Notes: generated by a model from the sequence alone, not told the origin. A DNA stretch of 53,606 nucleotides from Halorubrum sp. F4 (GCF_027257195.1 NZ_JAPDFS010000003.1:5480-59085), one strand, 5' to 3'; positions 28,926 to 38,074 are shown, counted from the first letter of the stretch. Numbers and translations: made by a program.

Positions 28926-29789
28926 TCAGTAGAACTCGCGGACCAGGTCGGTCGCGTTCTCCGGCGCGCCGTCGGGAATGTCGGACATGTCCTCGTCGAC
29001 GCCGTGCTGCTCGTGGTACGGCACCGACTCCTCGTTCTGATAGATGACTCCCTGGTACTCCTTGTCGGAGTCGAGGATGACGTCCTTGGCGGCGTCGTAG
29101 TCGGTCGGGTCGTGGTCCGCCTCCGCGAGGTCGACGAGCGAGTCGCGGAAGTAGTCGTAGGTGTCCACGTCGTTGAACGTCACGCACGGCGAGTAGACGT
29201 TCACGAAGCCGAAGCCGTCGTGTTCGACGGCCTCCTGAATGATCTCCTGGTGACGCAGGGCGTCCGAGGAGAACGACTGCGCGATGAACGTCGCGCCCGA
29301 CGCGAGCGCGAGCGCGTGCGGGTTGACCGGGGGCTGTTTGGGGCCCTCCGGCGTCGTCGACGTCTCGAAGTCCTCGCGGGAGGTCGGCGACGCCTGGCCC
29401 TTGGTGAGCCCGTAGATGCGGTTGTCCATCACGACGTAGGTCATGTCGACGTTCCGGCGGACGGCGTGGACGAAGTGGCCCGCGCCGATGGAGTAGCCGT
29501 CGCCGTCGCCGCCGGCGACCATCACTTCGATGTCGGGACGCGCCATCTTGACGCCGGTTCCGACGGGAAGCGCCCGGCCGTGAACCCCGTGGAGCGCGTA
29601 GCTGTGCATGTACGTGCCGATCTTGCCCGAACAGCCGATCCCGGCGACGACGAAGGTGTTGTCGGGATCGTTGCCCGTCTCCGCGAGGGCCTTCATCATC
29701 CCGTTCATCGTCCCGAAGTCGCCGCATCCCGGGCACCACGTCGGCTGCTTGTCGGATTTGAAGTCGGTGAATCGAACGTCTGAACTCAT
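28926..29789 (-). CDS. korB: 2-oxoacid:ferredoxin oxidoreductase, beta subunit
   Basis: KorB holds the thiamine diphosphate and 4Fe-4S centre. In this 287-residue protein CPGCG (C19, C22) and IGCSGK near residue 53 supply cluster cysteines, and GGDGDGYSIG around residue 95 is the ThDP/Mg signature. Together with KorA it oxidises a 2-oxoacid (2-oxoglutarate or pyruvate) with CoA, reducing ferredoxin, the haloarchaeal replacement for NAD-linked dehydrogenases. The start ATG 29787-29789 overlaps the KorA stop by 4 bases, so translation is coupled. Preference for 2-oxoglutarate is assumed from subunit layout, not proven; pyruvate is the alternative. Confidence 0.9.
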   Translation of the reverse strand: MSSDVRFTDFKSDKQPTWCPGCGDFGTMNGMMKALAETGNDPDNTFVVAGIGCSGKIGTYMHSYALHGVHGRALPVGTGVKMARPDIEVMVAGGDGDGYSIGAGHFVHAVRRNVDMTYVVMDNRIYGLTKGQASPTSREDFETSTTPEGPKQPPVNPHALALASGATFIAQSFSSDALRHQEIIQEAVEHDGFGFVNVYSPCVTFNDVDTYDYFRDSLVDLAEADHDPTDYDAAKDVILDSDKEYQGVIYQNEESVPYHEQHGVDEDMSDIPDGAPENATDLVREFY

Positions 29790-31549
29790 TGGGTGGCCTC
29801 CGTCCCCGTCTCCAGGGTCTCTCCGATCTCTCGTGCGAGCTCGTCGGCCTTGAACCGCACGCCGTCGTACTTGTTGATCCGGTCGACGCGCTCGAGCACG
29901 TCGTGTTCGACGAGGTTCGCGAACTGTCCGGTCTCGTTACACTCCACGACTATTACCGTCTCGGCGGCGTCGACGGCCTCCGAGAGGTCCGGCCGCGGGA
30001 AGACGTACGGGACCGAGAGCACGCGGATGTCGACGTCTTCCGCCTCGAGCAGGTCGAGCGCCTCCGCGAGCGCGCCCTCGTTCGACCCCCACGTGATCAC
30101 GAGGTTCTCGGCGTCGGCGTCGCCGAACTCCCGCGGGCTCCAGTCCTCGCGTTCCCTCGCCGTCTCCACCTTGCGGTTGCGCTTGTCGACCTGCTCGACG
30201 CGCATCTCCGTGTCCTCGGTTCGCCGGCCCTGCTCGTCGTGCTCGAGGCCGGTCGACATGTGCGCGCCGTCGACGGTCCCGGGGAACGCCCGCGGGGAGA
30301 CGCCGTCGTCGGTCAGCTCGTGCGGTTTGAAGCCGCCGCTCTCCGAGAGGTGCTCCTCGACCGACGCGTCGTCGACGACGAAGCCGCGGTCGACCTCCAC
30401 CTCGTCCATGTCGAAGGTGTCCGGCGTGAACGTCTGTTCGGTGACCGCCATCGAGAGGTCCGCCGTGAGGTAGACGGGGAGCTGGTACTTCTCGGCGAGG
30501 TTGAACGCCTCGACCGTCTTCCAGAAGCACTCCGCGACGGTGGTGGGCGCGAGCACGAACCGCGGCACCTCGCCGTGGCCGCCGTACAGCATGTGGTTCA
30601 GGTCGCCCTGCTCCTGTTTCGTCGGCATCCCGGTGGAGGGCCCCGAGCGCATCACGTTACAGATGACGAGGGGTGTCTCCGAGGTGGCGACGAGCCCGAA
30701 CGTCTCCGTCATCAGGTCGATCCCCGGCCCGGAGGTCGCGGTCATCGCGCGGGCACCGCCGCGGGCGGCACCGAGCGCCATGTTGATCGCGGAAAGCTCG
30801 TCTTCCGCCTGGACGACGTGGCCGCCGTACCGCTCGAGTCGACCGGTGAGGTACGTCATCACGTCGGTCGCGGGCGTGATCGGGTACCCGGAGTAGAACC
30901 GGCAGCCGGCCGCGATGGCGCCCATGCCGATCGCCTCGTCGCCGTTGAGCAGGACGTAGTCCTCGTCCGTGGTCTCGAGGTCGTACTCGAAGTCGGCGTC
31001 GTACTCCTCGGCGACGTACGACTGCCCGGCGCGGGCGGCCTCCTTGTTGTTGTCGACGAGCTTCTGGCCCTTGTCGCCGAAGCGCTTCTCGAGGGCGGAA
31101 TCGAGGTTCTCGATGGGGAACTCCGCGACCTCACACGCCGCGCCGAGCGCGACGACGTTCCGCATGATCGCCCCGCCGGCCTCCTCGGCGAGCCGCTTGA
31201 GCGGCACGTCGATGCCGACCATGCCCTCGGGGATCTCGACGTTCTGCATCGTGGTTCGCTCGCCGTCGTAGATGATCACGGACCCCTCGTGGAGCTCCTC
31301 GAGGTTCTCCTCGATGGTCCGTGGAGTCAACGCGATGAGCACGTCGAGTCTGTCCACGACGCTCTGTACCTTGTCGACGGAGGTTCGCACCTTGTACGCG
31401 GTGTATCCGCCGCGGATCCGCGAAGCGAAGTCCTTCGACGTGAACACGTGTCGACCCGATCGAGACAGGGCCTGCGCGAAGATCTTGCCCGTCGAGTCGA
31501 TGCCGTCGCCGGCCTCTCCGCCGACGGCCCAGTTGAAGTCCGCAGCCAT
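29786..31549 (-). CDS. korA: 2-oxoacid:ferredoxin oxidoreductase, fused gamma-alpha subunit
   Basis: This 587-residue subunit fuses the gamma domain (residues 1-190; GGEAGDGIDSTGKIF) to the alpha domain (from about 210; IGMGAIAAGCRFYSGYPITPATDVM), the two-subunit design of haloarchaeal Kor/Por. YPITP is the pyrimidine-contacting ThDP motif. A charged segment (about 430-475) joins the last Rossmann domain. ATG 31547-31549 (MAADFNWAVGG) is chosen because it begins exactly at the conserved gamma domain; an in-frame ATG at 31567 adds six basic residues. It is first gene of the korAB operon, with a 282-base upstream region shared with a divergent oxidoreductase. Confidence 0.9.
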   Translation of the reverse strand: MAADFNWAVGGEAGDGIDSTGKIFAQALSRSGRHVFTSKDFASRIRGGYTAYKVRTSVDKVQSVVDRLDVLIALTPRTIEENLEELHEGSVIIYDGERTTMQNVEIPEGMVGIDVPLKRLAEEAGGAIMRNVVALGAACEVAEFPIENLDSALEKRFGDKGQKLVDNNKEAARAGQSYVAEEYDADFEYDLETTDEDYVLLNGDEAIGMGAIAAGCRFYSGYPITPATDVMTYLTGRLERYGGHVVQAEDELSAINMALGAARGGARAMTATSGPGIDLMTETFGLVATSETPLVICNVMRSGPSTGMPTKQEQGDLNHMLYGGHGEVPRFVLAPTTVAECFWKTVEAFNLAEKYQLPVYLTADLSMAVTEQTFTPDTFDMDEVEVDRGFVVDDASVEEHLSESGGFKPHELTDDGVSPRAFPGTVDGAHMSTGLEHDEQGRRTEDTEMRVEQVDKRNRKVETAREREDWSPREFGDADAENLVITWGSNEGALAEALDLLEAEDVDIRVLSVPYVFPRPDLSEAVDAAETVIVVECNETGQFANLVEHDVLERVDRINKYDGVRFKADELAREIGETLETGTEATQ

Positions 31550-31831
31550 TCTATGTCGACGGTTCACTCGGACTCATCAAAAGGCTTCTGGATGGCGGCA
31601 TCCGGCGGTTATTCAACGTATGTCCTGTTTTTCGCGAATATTGTCGCTTTATCGACCTCGGACGCCGTACGAACGCGCAGATAGTGGTCGATCGTCAACC
31701 GGATCCGTCGCTATCGACACCGACCGTCGGAGTCTATTTCGACGTTCGTCGAACCCATCGACCCGACTCGGGCGAACCGGTCCCTCCGACGAGACGAGAA
31801 CACGTTTGTGCGTCAGGGACCGACGGGGCGT
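31550..31831. other. Divergent intergenic region, korA / FNR-like oxidoreductase
   Basis: These 282 bases contain no supportable gene. The korA-proximal half (about 31600-31670) is relatively AT-rich, with GTTTTTCGCG and ATATTGTCGCTTTATCG, and is the likely korAB promoter and leader. The far side ends in ACACGTTTGTGC, about 30 bases before the oxidoreductase ATG. Confidence 0.5.
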
Positions 31832-32476
31832 ATGGACGCGACAGTCACGGTGACGTCGGTCGAGGAGGTCGGGTCGGACACGTACGCGATCCGGTTCGGC
31901 ACACCGGCCGGATTCGCCGCCGAGCCCGGCCAGTTCGTGAAGCTGGGAACCGAGATCGACGGGGAGCCGGTCTCGCGCTTCTACACCCTCTCCTCGCCGA
32001 CGACCGAGGGGACCTTCGAGGTCACGATCGGGATCGACGTCGAGGAGGGCGGCGACTTCTCGCGGTTCCTCGCCGACATCGAGCCCGGCGTCGAGATGTC
32101 GCTCTCGGGGCCCTTCGGCGACCAACACTACGACGGCGAGGGACGCGTCGTGGTCCTCGCCGGCGGCCCCGGCGTCGGGCCGGCCGTCGCCATCGCCCGG
32201 CGCGCGCTCGACGACGGCGGGGAGGCGGCGGTCGTCTACCGCGACGACGACCCCGCCCACGGGGCCCGCCTCGACGACCTCCGCGAGCGGGGGGCGTCGA
32301 TCGAGGTGCTCGACGGCGACGCGGACCTGACGGGGACGGTCGACGACGCGCTGGCCAGCGCGGACGACGAGGCCGTCTTCGTCTACGGCTTCGCCGGCTT
32401 CGTCGACGACGCCCGAGAGGCGATCGAGGCCGTCGGCGGCGACGCCGACGCTGCGAAGGTCGAGAACTTCGGATAG
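31832..32476 (+). CDS. FAD/NAD(P)-binding ferredoxin-reductase-like protein
   Basis: This 214-residue protein has a FAD-binding barrel with SRFYTLSSPT (about residues 49-58, the R-x-Y-S/T-x-x-S flavin motif) and a nucleotide-binding half beginning VVVLAGGPGVGPA near residue 107. It ends in EN-FG rather than an aromatic-only C-terminus. It therefore looks like a soluble flavin reductase of the FNR family that passes electrons between NAD(P)H and a small redox protein. The partner is unknown. There is no iron-sulfur domain. It is divergent from korAB, whose product makes reduced ferredoxin; a link is suggestive only. ATG 31832 follows a T-rich stretch by about 28 bases. Confidence 0.8.
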   Translation: MDATVTVTSVEEVGSDTYAIRFGTPAGFAAEPGQFVKLGTEIDGEPVSRFYTLSSPTTEGTFEVTIGIDVEEGGDFSRFLADIEPGVEMSLSGPFGDQHYDGEGRVVVLAGGPGVGPAVAIARRALDDGGEAAVVYRDDDPAHGARLDDLRERGASIEVLDGDADLTGTVDDALASADDEAVFVYGFAGFVDDAREAIEAVGGDADAAKVENFG

Positions 32477-32560
32477 GAGCGGCAGGAACCGGCACGTCTC
32501 GCCGGAGACGCGGAGCGAACCGCTTAATCCGCGGACGGTGCTTCGGTCGGACGAACCACC

Positions 32561-34114
32561 GTGGGAACCGACACGACGACCGAGGCGGTCGAGGAGATCC
32601 CGGAGGACGAACGCGACGCGCTGGTGACGATCGCCGGCGGAGCCGTCGTAACCTCGGGAGCCTTCTCGACGCAGCGCGGGCTGATGGCCGCGACGGAGTT
32701 CGTCCTGGCCCGCGGGCTGGGGCCGGCGACCTACGGCGTGTACGCGCTCGCGTGGCGGATCGCCCAGGTGCTCGTGCGGCTCGTTCCCTTCGGAAGCGTG
32801 CCGGCGCTCCAGCGGTTCGTTCCGGACGCCGACGACCCGGCCTACCGGTCGCGGGTGGTCGGGCTGGCGTACGCGACGACCGCGGCCGCGGGGACGGTGA
32901 CGGCGCTCGGCGTCTGGGTCGCCGCCCCGTGGGTGAACGACCTCACGGTGACGGATCCGGCGTTCCCGCCGACCATGCGGCTCTTCGGCGTCCTCGTCGG
33001 CCTGATCGGGCTCGTCACCGTCACCGGGGCGGTCTTCCGGGCGATCGGCTCGGCGCGCGGCGAGGTCCTGTTCAACAAGCTGCTCCGCCCGGCGGTCCGG
33101 CTCGTCGGCGGCGCCGGCGCGGTGGCGCTCGGCTACGACGTCGTCGGCGTCGCCGGCGCGATCGTGGCGTGTACCGCGCTCCTCGTCGCCCTCGGCGTCC
33201 CCGTCTCGGTCCGTGCGACGGGCATTACCCCGACCCTCCGTGGCGCGCGCCGCGAGGCCGGGCGGTTCTACAACCACGCCGCGCCGGTCGCGATGAGCAG
33301 CCTCGGCAAGGTGTTCCAGAACCGGATCGACGTGCTGCTCGTCGGGGCGCTCCTCACCGCGGTCGCCGCCGGGGTGTACAACGTCGTCCTCGTGTTCATA
33401 TCGATCGCGTGGATCCCGCTTCTGTCCTTCAACCAACTACTCCCGCCGGTGGCTTCCGGACTGTACGCGGACGACCGGATGGGGACGCTCAACGCGGTGT
33501 ACGCCTCCGTGACCCGGCTCATCGTCACCACCGTCCTCCCGGTGATCGTGACGCTCGCCGTCTACGGTCAGGCCCTGTTGGCGCTGTTCGGGGAGACGTA
33601 CGTCCGTGGCTACCTCCCGCTCGTGGTCTACCTCGGCGGGGTGTTCGTCGGCAGCGCCGTCGGCGCGACGGGATGGCTCCTCATGATGACGGACCACCAG
33701 TACGCGCGGATGGCGCTCGACTGGCTGCTCGCCGCGCTCAACGTCGGGCTGACGTACGCGTTCGTGCTCCGGTACGGGCTCGTGGGAGCCGCGCTCGGCA
33801 CCTCGATAGCCATCACCGTCCAGAACGGGCTCCAAGTCCTGCTGCTCCGTCGGTTCGAGGGGTTGTGGCCGTTCGACCGGACGTTCCTCGTCCCGCTCTC
33901 GGCCGGGGTCGTCATGGCGGCCGTCATGTTGACCGTTCGATCCGCGGTCGGCGGAGCGTCCGGCGTCGCGGTCGGGGCGGTCGTCGGGATCGTCGCCTAC
34001 CTCCTCGCCCTCCGCGCGATCGGCGTCGACCCCCGAGACCGACTCGTCGTCCGCGAGCTCGCCGCGCGGTACCGGGAGGCGGTCCGCGATCGGGGGCTTC
34101 CGACGCGGCGGTGA
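32561..34114 (+). CDS. Polysaccharide/lipid-linked oligosaccharide flippase (Wzx/MVF type)
   Basis: This 517-residue integral membrane protein has about 14 hydrophobic segments. It has the family-like opening VVTSGAFSTQRGLMAATEFVLARGLGPATYGVYALAW and, after a mid-protein loop, FYNHAAPVAMSSLGKVFQNRIDVLLVG. It belongs to the exporters that move glycans on lipid carriers across the membrane; Haloferax AglR is of this kind. Its substrate is presumably a dolichol-linked glycan. The start is GTG 32561; CTTAATCC at about 32523-32530 is a possible TATA box. It stands alone, although an AglF-like, an UppP-like and a glycosyltransferase gene occur elsewhere in the window. Confidence 0.8.
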   Translation: MGTDTTTEAVEEIPEDERDALVTIAGGAVVTSGAFSTQRGLMAATEFVLARGLGPATYGVYALAWRIAQVLVRLVPFGSVPALQRFVPDADDPAYRSRVVGLAYATTAAAGTVTALGVWVAAPWVNDLTVTDPAFPPTMRLFGVLVGLIGLVTVTGAVFRAIGSARGEVLFNKLLRPAVRLVGGAGAVALGYDVVGVAGAIVACTALLVALGVPVSVRATGITPTLRGARREAGRFYNHAAPVAMSSLGKVFQNRIDVLLVGALLTAVAAGVYNVVLVFISIAWIPLLSFNQLLPPVASGLYADDRMGTLNAVYASVTRLIVTTVLPVIVTLAVYGQALLALFGETYVRGYLPLVVYLGGVFVGSAVGATGWLLMMTDHQYARMALDWLLAALNVGLTYAFVLRYGLVGAALGTSIAITVQNGLQVLLLRRFEGLWPFDRTFLVPLSAGVVMAAVMLTVRSAVGGASGVAVGAVVGIVAYLLALRAIGVDPRDRLVVRELAARYREAVRDRGLPTRR

Positions 34115-34190
34115 GCCGGGTTCGAACCCGCCGGATCGGGGGGATAGATATACACCGCTCGCCCGAGACGTCCGGTCGAGAGCGAGAGCC

Positions 34191-35270
34191 ATGTCAGCTA
34201 CCGTGACCCCGATGTCGGTCCTCCTCGTCGGATCCGACGCCGACGCGGCCGGGAGCGTCGCGGCCGCGCTCGAGCGCGAGGACGACCGACTCCGGGTCGA
34301 TCCGATCGCGGACGTCGACGGCGCGATCGAGCGAGTCGCGAGCGGGAGCGACGACTGCGTCGTCGCCGTGCTCGATCGACCGGAACGGGACGGTCTCCGG
34401 CTCGTCGAGCGGATTCGAGCCCGCGATCCGGAGCTTCCGCTCGTCCTCTACGCCGACGGAGGCAACGAGGACGCCGCCGCCGAGGCCCTCGCGGCGGGCG
34501 CGACCGACTACGTCCGAACGAGCCCCTCGATCGAGGGGTACGCCCTCCTCGCGCGCCGGGTCACGAGCGCGGTCGAGTCCGTTCGCGCGATACGCGAGGC
34601 GGAGCGTCGCCGAGACCGGCTCGAGCGGTTCGTCGAGGTCGTCTCACACGACCTCCGCAACCCGCTAAACGTCGCGCAGGGTCGACTGGACCTCGCCCGG
34701 GGCGAGTGCGACAGCGAGCACCTCGAGCCGGCGGCCGACGCGGTCGATCGAAGTCTGGCGCTCGTCGCCGACCTCCTGACGCTCGCCCGCGAGGGCCGGA
34801 CCGTCTCGAGGGTCGAACGGGTCACTCTCGCGGACGCGATCGAGGAGTCCTGGGCGAACGTCGAGACGGCCGACGCGACGCTCGTCGTCGACCTCGACGC
34901 CGACCGAGAGATCCGGGGACACCCGGGACGGACGAAACAGCTCCTCGAGAACCTGCTATCGAACGCCGTCCGTCACGGCGGGGACGGCGTGACGGTCCGC
35001 GTCGGGACCGTCGAGCCGATGTACACCGCAACGCGAGCCGCGGGCGGCGGCGGAGCCGGGTTCTACGTCGCCGACGACGGTCCCGGGATCCCGAAGACCG
35101 ACCGTGATCGGGTGTTCCAGACCGGCTACACCACCGCCACGGACGGCACCGGGTTCGGGCTCAACATCGCGAAGGAGATCGCGGAGGTGCACGGCTGGGA
35201 GATACGGGCGACGGCGAGCCGCGAGGGCGGGGCCCGCTTCGAGGTCACCGGCGTCGACGTCGTCGGTTGA
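34191..35270 (+). CDS. Histidine kinase with degenerate receiver domain
   Basis: This 359-residue soluble kinase has a receiver-like domain (residues 8-125), a coiled linker, then a HisKA/HATPase core. The phospho-acceptor is H153 in VVSHDLRNPLN; N-box NLLSNAVRHGGD, G1 DDGPGIP and G2 GTGFGLNI are intact. In the receiver the site four residues before Pro64, where the phospho-Asp normally lies, is Val60, and the usual Lys near residue 109 is Arg, so this half may be a non-phosphorylated sensor. There is no membrane segment or PAS domain, and no response regulator gene nearby. GATATACA at about 34147 precedes ATG 34191. Confidence 0.85.
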   Translation: MSATVTPMSVLLVGSDADAAGSVAAALEREDDRLRVDPIADVDGAIERVASGSDDCVVAVLDRPERDGLRLVERIRARDPELPLVLYADGGNEDAAAEALAAGATDYVRTSPSIEGYALLARRVTSAVESVRAIREAERRRDRLERFVEVVSHDLRNPLNVAQGRLDLARGECDSEHLEPAADAVDRSLALVADLLTLAREGRTVSRVERVTLADAIEESWANVETADATLVVDLDADREIRGHPGRTKQLLENLLSNAVRHGGDGVTVRVGTVEPMYTATRAAGGGGAGFYVADDGPGIPKTDRDRVFQTGYTTATDGTGFGLNIAKEIAEVHGWEIRATASREGGARFEVTGVDVVG

Positions 35271-35304
35271 GTATCGGTCGCGTTCCGCCGGGACGGCCGC
35301 CGGT

Positions 35305-36411
35305 TCACTCCGTCGAGAAGTAATCGACGAGCCGTTCGGCGGCCTCCAGCGATCGCGGGGTCACCATGGCGAACCGGATCCAGTCGTCGCGGGCGGTCCC
35401 GAACGTGTCGCCGGGCATCCCCGCGACGCCCGCCTCGTCTATCAGCCGTTTCACGTTCTCCATCGTGCCGGGGAACCCGTCGAACCGCGCCAGCACGTAG
35501 AAGCCGCCGTCGGGGCGTGCGTACTCCGCGCCGGCCGCGTCGAGCGCCTCGGTGAACGCGTCGATCCGGTCTGCGAGCCGCTCGCGGGCCTCCGCGTAGT
35601 ACGCCGGCTCCGTCGCCTCCAACGCGTGTGAGACCGCGTACTGGGCGGGTCGCGAGCCCGCGACGTTCACGAGCATGTGTCGCGTCTTCGCCGCGTCGAC
35701 GTGCTCGTCGGGGAGGATCGCGTAGCCGACGCGAAAGCCCGTGATCGCCATCGACTTCGAGAAGCCGCTCGTGACGATCACGCGGTCGGACTCGAGCGAG
35801 AGCGCCGACTCGAAGCTCCCGGTGTGGTCGAAGCGGTCGTACACCTCGTCGACAAGGACGAGCGCGTCGACCTCGGCGGCGATCCCGACGACCTCCCGAA
35901 CCTTCCCGATGTCGTACACCGCCCCGGTGGGGTTGTTCGGCGTGTTGAGGACGACGAGCGCGGTCTCCTCGTTCGCCGCCTCGCGGATCGCGTCGACGTC
36001 GAGCCCGCCGTCGCGCTCGGTCGGGACGAGCGTCGGATCGCCGCCGAGAAGCTCCGTCTTTCCGGGGTAATACGGGTAGACGGGGTCCATCAACAGCGCC
36101 TCCGATCCCGCGTCGCGCTCGAGCGCCCGCGCCATCCCGAGGTAGTTGGCCTCGCCCGTCCCGTTCGTGAGAACTATTCGATCGACGTCGACGCCCCGTC
36201 GGGCGGCGATCGCCTCGCGGAGGTCCCGGATCCCCTCGCTCGGCGGGTACTGGAACTCGGCGGGCGGCAGCTCCGCGTACGCCCCCAGCGCCTCGCGGAG
36301 CGCCGTCGGCGGCTCCCAGTCGGGGTTGCCGCTCACCATGTCGATGACGTCGCGGTCGGCCTCGATGCCGTACTTCATCACGTGAAAGAACTTCGGCTCC
36401 TCGTACTCCAT
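35305..36411 (-). CDS. Pyridoxal-phosphate aminotransferase, class I/II
   Basis: This 368-residue enzyme carries NTPNNPTG around residue 168, an aspartate-containing DEVYDRF, and the Schiff-base lysine in SGFSKSMAITGFRVGY, all hallmarks of fold-type I aminotransferases. The PLP-phosphate Arg is in the same GFRVGY segment. The amino donor or acceptor (Asp, aromatic or other) cannot be assigned. ATG 36409-36411 (MEYEEPKFF) gives the normal family length; longer reading in the same frame runs through a tandem-repeat DNA stretch and is not coding. It is divergent from a small membrane hydrolase gene. Confidence 0.88.
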   Translation of the reverse strand: MEYEEPKFFHVMKYGIEADRDVIDMVSGNPDWEPPTALREALGAYAELPPAEFQYPPSEGIRDLREAIAARRGVDVDRIVLTNGTGEANYLGMARALERDAGSEALLMDPVYPYYPGKTELLGGDPTLVPTERDGGLDVDAIREAANEETALVVLNTPNNPTGAVYDIGKVREVVGIAAEVDALVLVDEVYDRFDHTGSFESALSLESDRVIVTSGFSKSMAITGFRVGYAILPDEHVDAAKTRHMLVNVAGSRPAQYAVSHALEATEPAYYAEARERLADRIDAFTEALDAAGAEYARPDGGFYVLARFDGFPGTMENVKRLIDEAGVAGMPGDTFGTARDDWIRFAMVTPRSLEAAERLVDYFSTE

Positions 36412-36493
36412 ATCGGTCCCTGGAGTGCCCGCCCCGTGGCTCTTTCGACGGTGGCAGACGCGGACGCGGGCGGTCGGCGACGACGGCGACCGC

Positions 36494-36586
36494 GACCGGA
36501 GACACTGCGACCACGACCGGAGATACTGCGGCCGCGACCGGAGATACTGCAGCCGCGACCGGAGATACTGCGACCGGAAACGCTGC
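36494..36586. repeat. Short tandem repeat, 21-base then 15-base units
   Basis: The DNA has three 21-base units starting GACCGGAGA(T/C)ACTGC at 36494, 36515 and 36536. Two 15-base forms follow at 36557 and 36572 (GACCGGAAACGCTGC). It lies between divergent aminotransferase and membrane-hydrolase genes, so it may influence either promoter. Confidence 0.8.
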
Positions 36587-36649
36587 GACCGGCGACGATC
36601 CCGTCCCGCGATCCGTGCCTTTTCAATCGATGCCGCAAGAGACCGGGGC

Positions 36650-37141
36650 ATGAACAAACGCGGCCACGTGTTGAACGCGCTGCTTCTCGCCGTCGGACTC
36701 GGCTTCGTGCTGGAGCCGGGAGTCGACGTCGACACCGCCCGGAAGGTCGCCCAGATCACGGTTCCGATCGTGTTGGGGGCACTGTTCCCCGACGTCGACA
36801 CGGCCTTCGGCAAACACCGGAAGACGCTTCACAGCCTCCCGGTGCTCGCGGTCGTTCTCGCGTACCCGATCGTCTTCGACAACCTCCACTTCGTCTGGGT
36901 CGGCGTGTTGACCCACTACGTCCTCGACCTGGTCGGGAGTCGCCGCGGGATCGCGCTCTTCCATCCGCTCTCGGACGAGGAGTTCTCGTTACCGTTCGGC
37001 GTCACCACGAGCAGCAAGTACGCCGACCTGGTGACCGTGATCATCACCGCCCTCGAGATCGCGGCCTTCTGGGCGGTCACCACCTACGTCGTCTCGCTCG
37101 ACGTGGACCTCTCGTCGGCGACCGCCGGGATCGGGATCTGA
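36650..37141 (+). CDS. YdjM-like membrane-bound metal-dependent hydrolase
   Basis: This 163-residue protein has four hydrophobic segments. The motif begins MNKRGHVLNALL, then LFPDVDTAFGKHRKTLHS (about residues 44-61), which gives the H...D-x-D...H-R-x-x-x-H set typical of the YdjM / DUF457 membrane hydrolases; THYVLDLVG near residue 87 supplies a further H/D pair. Substrate unknown; members are widespread in archaea. The start ATG 36650 lies about 27 bases after a TTTTCAAT element, consistent with a leaderless mRNA. Confidence 0.8.
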   Translation: MNKRGHVLNALLLAVGLGFVLEPGVDVDTARKVAQITVPIVLGALFPDVDTAFGKHRKTLHSLPVLAVVLAYPIVFDNLHFVWVGVLTHYVLDLVGSRRGIALFHPLSDEEFSLPFGVTTSSKYADLVTVIITALEIAAFWAVTTYVVSLDVDLSSATAGIGI

Positions 37142-37166
37142 CGCCGCCCATACCTCTCACGGTTCG

Positions 37167-37931
37167 CTACTCGTAGACCGCCACGTCGTCGAAGCGGCCC
37201 TCGTAGGCGACGTTGGAGGGCAGCGTCGGCTCCTCCCCCGAAAGGAAGAGTCGGTCCGCTTTCGCCCAGGTGTTCTCGTAGGCGAGATGGCCGAACTCGA
37301 CGAGGCCGCGGAGCCGGTGGCCGAGGCCGCCACGGTGAACGACCGTACGCGGGCGTCCCTCGCGGAACGCGTCGACGATCGCTTCGGCGTCGGGGAGGTC
37401 CCCCTCGAACGCGGTCCACGCCTCCCCCACCGTCGGTCGGAGGTGTGCGTACGAGGAGCCGAACCCGTGGAGGTCGAGATCGTTCGCGATGTCGTGTGCG
37501 CGGTCGTTCTGGTGGGACAGCAGCTTCGTGTTGTACGTCTCGACGGCGTGGATCCGGGAGTCGTGGGCCGCGAGTTCGGGTCGGGTGAGCGAGATGGTCG
37601 CGAAGGAGGGGTGGGGAACGAGCACCGCGGCGTCCTGGCGTTCGAACTCCGCCATCGCCCCCTCGAACGTGATGTAGTCGGGAACGGGCTCGGAGAGCCC
37701 GATCACGAGGAGATGTCGACGGTTCCCCCAGTCGCCGGTGAACACCTCGCGTCCGGGGATCACGGTCAGTTCGTCGTCGGAGAAACGGGTCGCACGCTCG
37801 CGAACCCTCGACAGCCGGGTGAAGTGAGGCGCGTACACGAGCGCGTCGATCCCACGCTCCTTCGCACGGGCAACGACGCGATCGTCGAGGACCTTGACGT
37901 GGGCGTCGACGCGCGTTCGAGATCGGCTCAC
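37167..37931 (-). CDS. PHP-domain protein with altered first metal motif
   Basis: This 254-residue protein has the PHP barrel order: DAHVKVLDD at the N-terminus, ALVYAPHFTRL, VIPGREVFTG, LVPHPSF, AVETYNT and a C-terminal AH-R segment. The first motif is D-x-H-x-K (D9, H11, K13) rather than D-x-H-x-H, so one metal ligand is replaced. Other ligands (H in APHF, E in GREV, H in PHPSF, E in AVETYNT) remain. It may be a phosphoesterase using fewer metals, or have changed function. GTG 37929-37931 is the start; there is no closer ATG. Convergent with the membrane hydrolase. Confidence 0.8.
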   Translation of the reverse strand: MSRSRTRVDAHVKVLDDRVVARAKERGIDALVYAPHFTRLSRVRERATRFSDDELTVIPGREVFTGDWGNRRHLLVIGLSEPVPDYITFEGAMAEFERQDAAVLVPHPSFATISLTRPELAAHDSRIHAVETYNTKLLSHQNDRAHDIANDLDLHGFGSSYAHLRPTVGEAWTAFEGDLPDAEAIVDAFREGRPRTVVHRGGLGHRLRGLVEFGHLAYENTWAKADRLFLSGEEPTLPSNVAYEGRFDDVAVYE

Positions 37932-38074
37932 GATCGGCGGTACGCGAAAGCCGCCCAAAGGGGTATCGTTCGCGGTCGCCGGACGGTCCCGGACGATCGG
38001 TGGACGGTCACGGACGAACGACCGACGACGACCTCGGGGGAAACCGTTAATCCCCTCGGCGGGAACCGTGGAAC

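Noticed and set aside
29789..31684. 631-codon open frame on the plus strand
   Set aside because: Antisense shadow of korA, whose gamma-alpha fusion is unambiguous.
34117..34130. Palindrome CGGGTTCGAACCCG just after the flippase stop
   Set aside because: It resembles a tRNA T-arm core but no tRNA surrounds it, and GC-rich palindromes of this size are common here; not enough for a call.
36494..36586. Possible CRISPR array
   Set aside because: The units are contiguous tandem copies without unique spacers, and no cas genes are present in the window.
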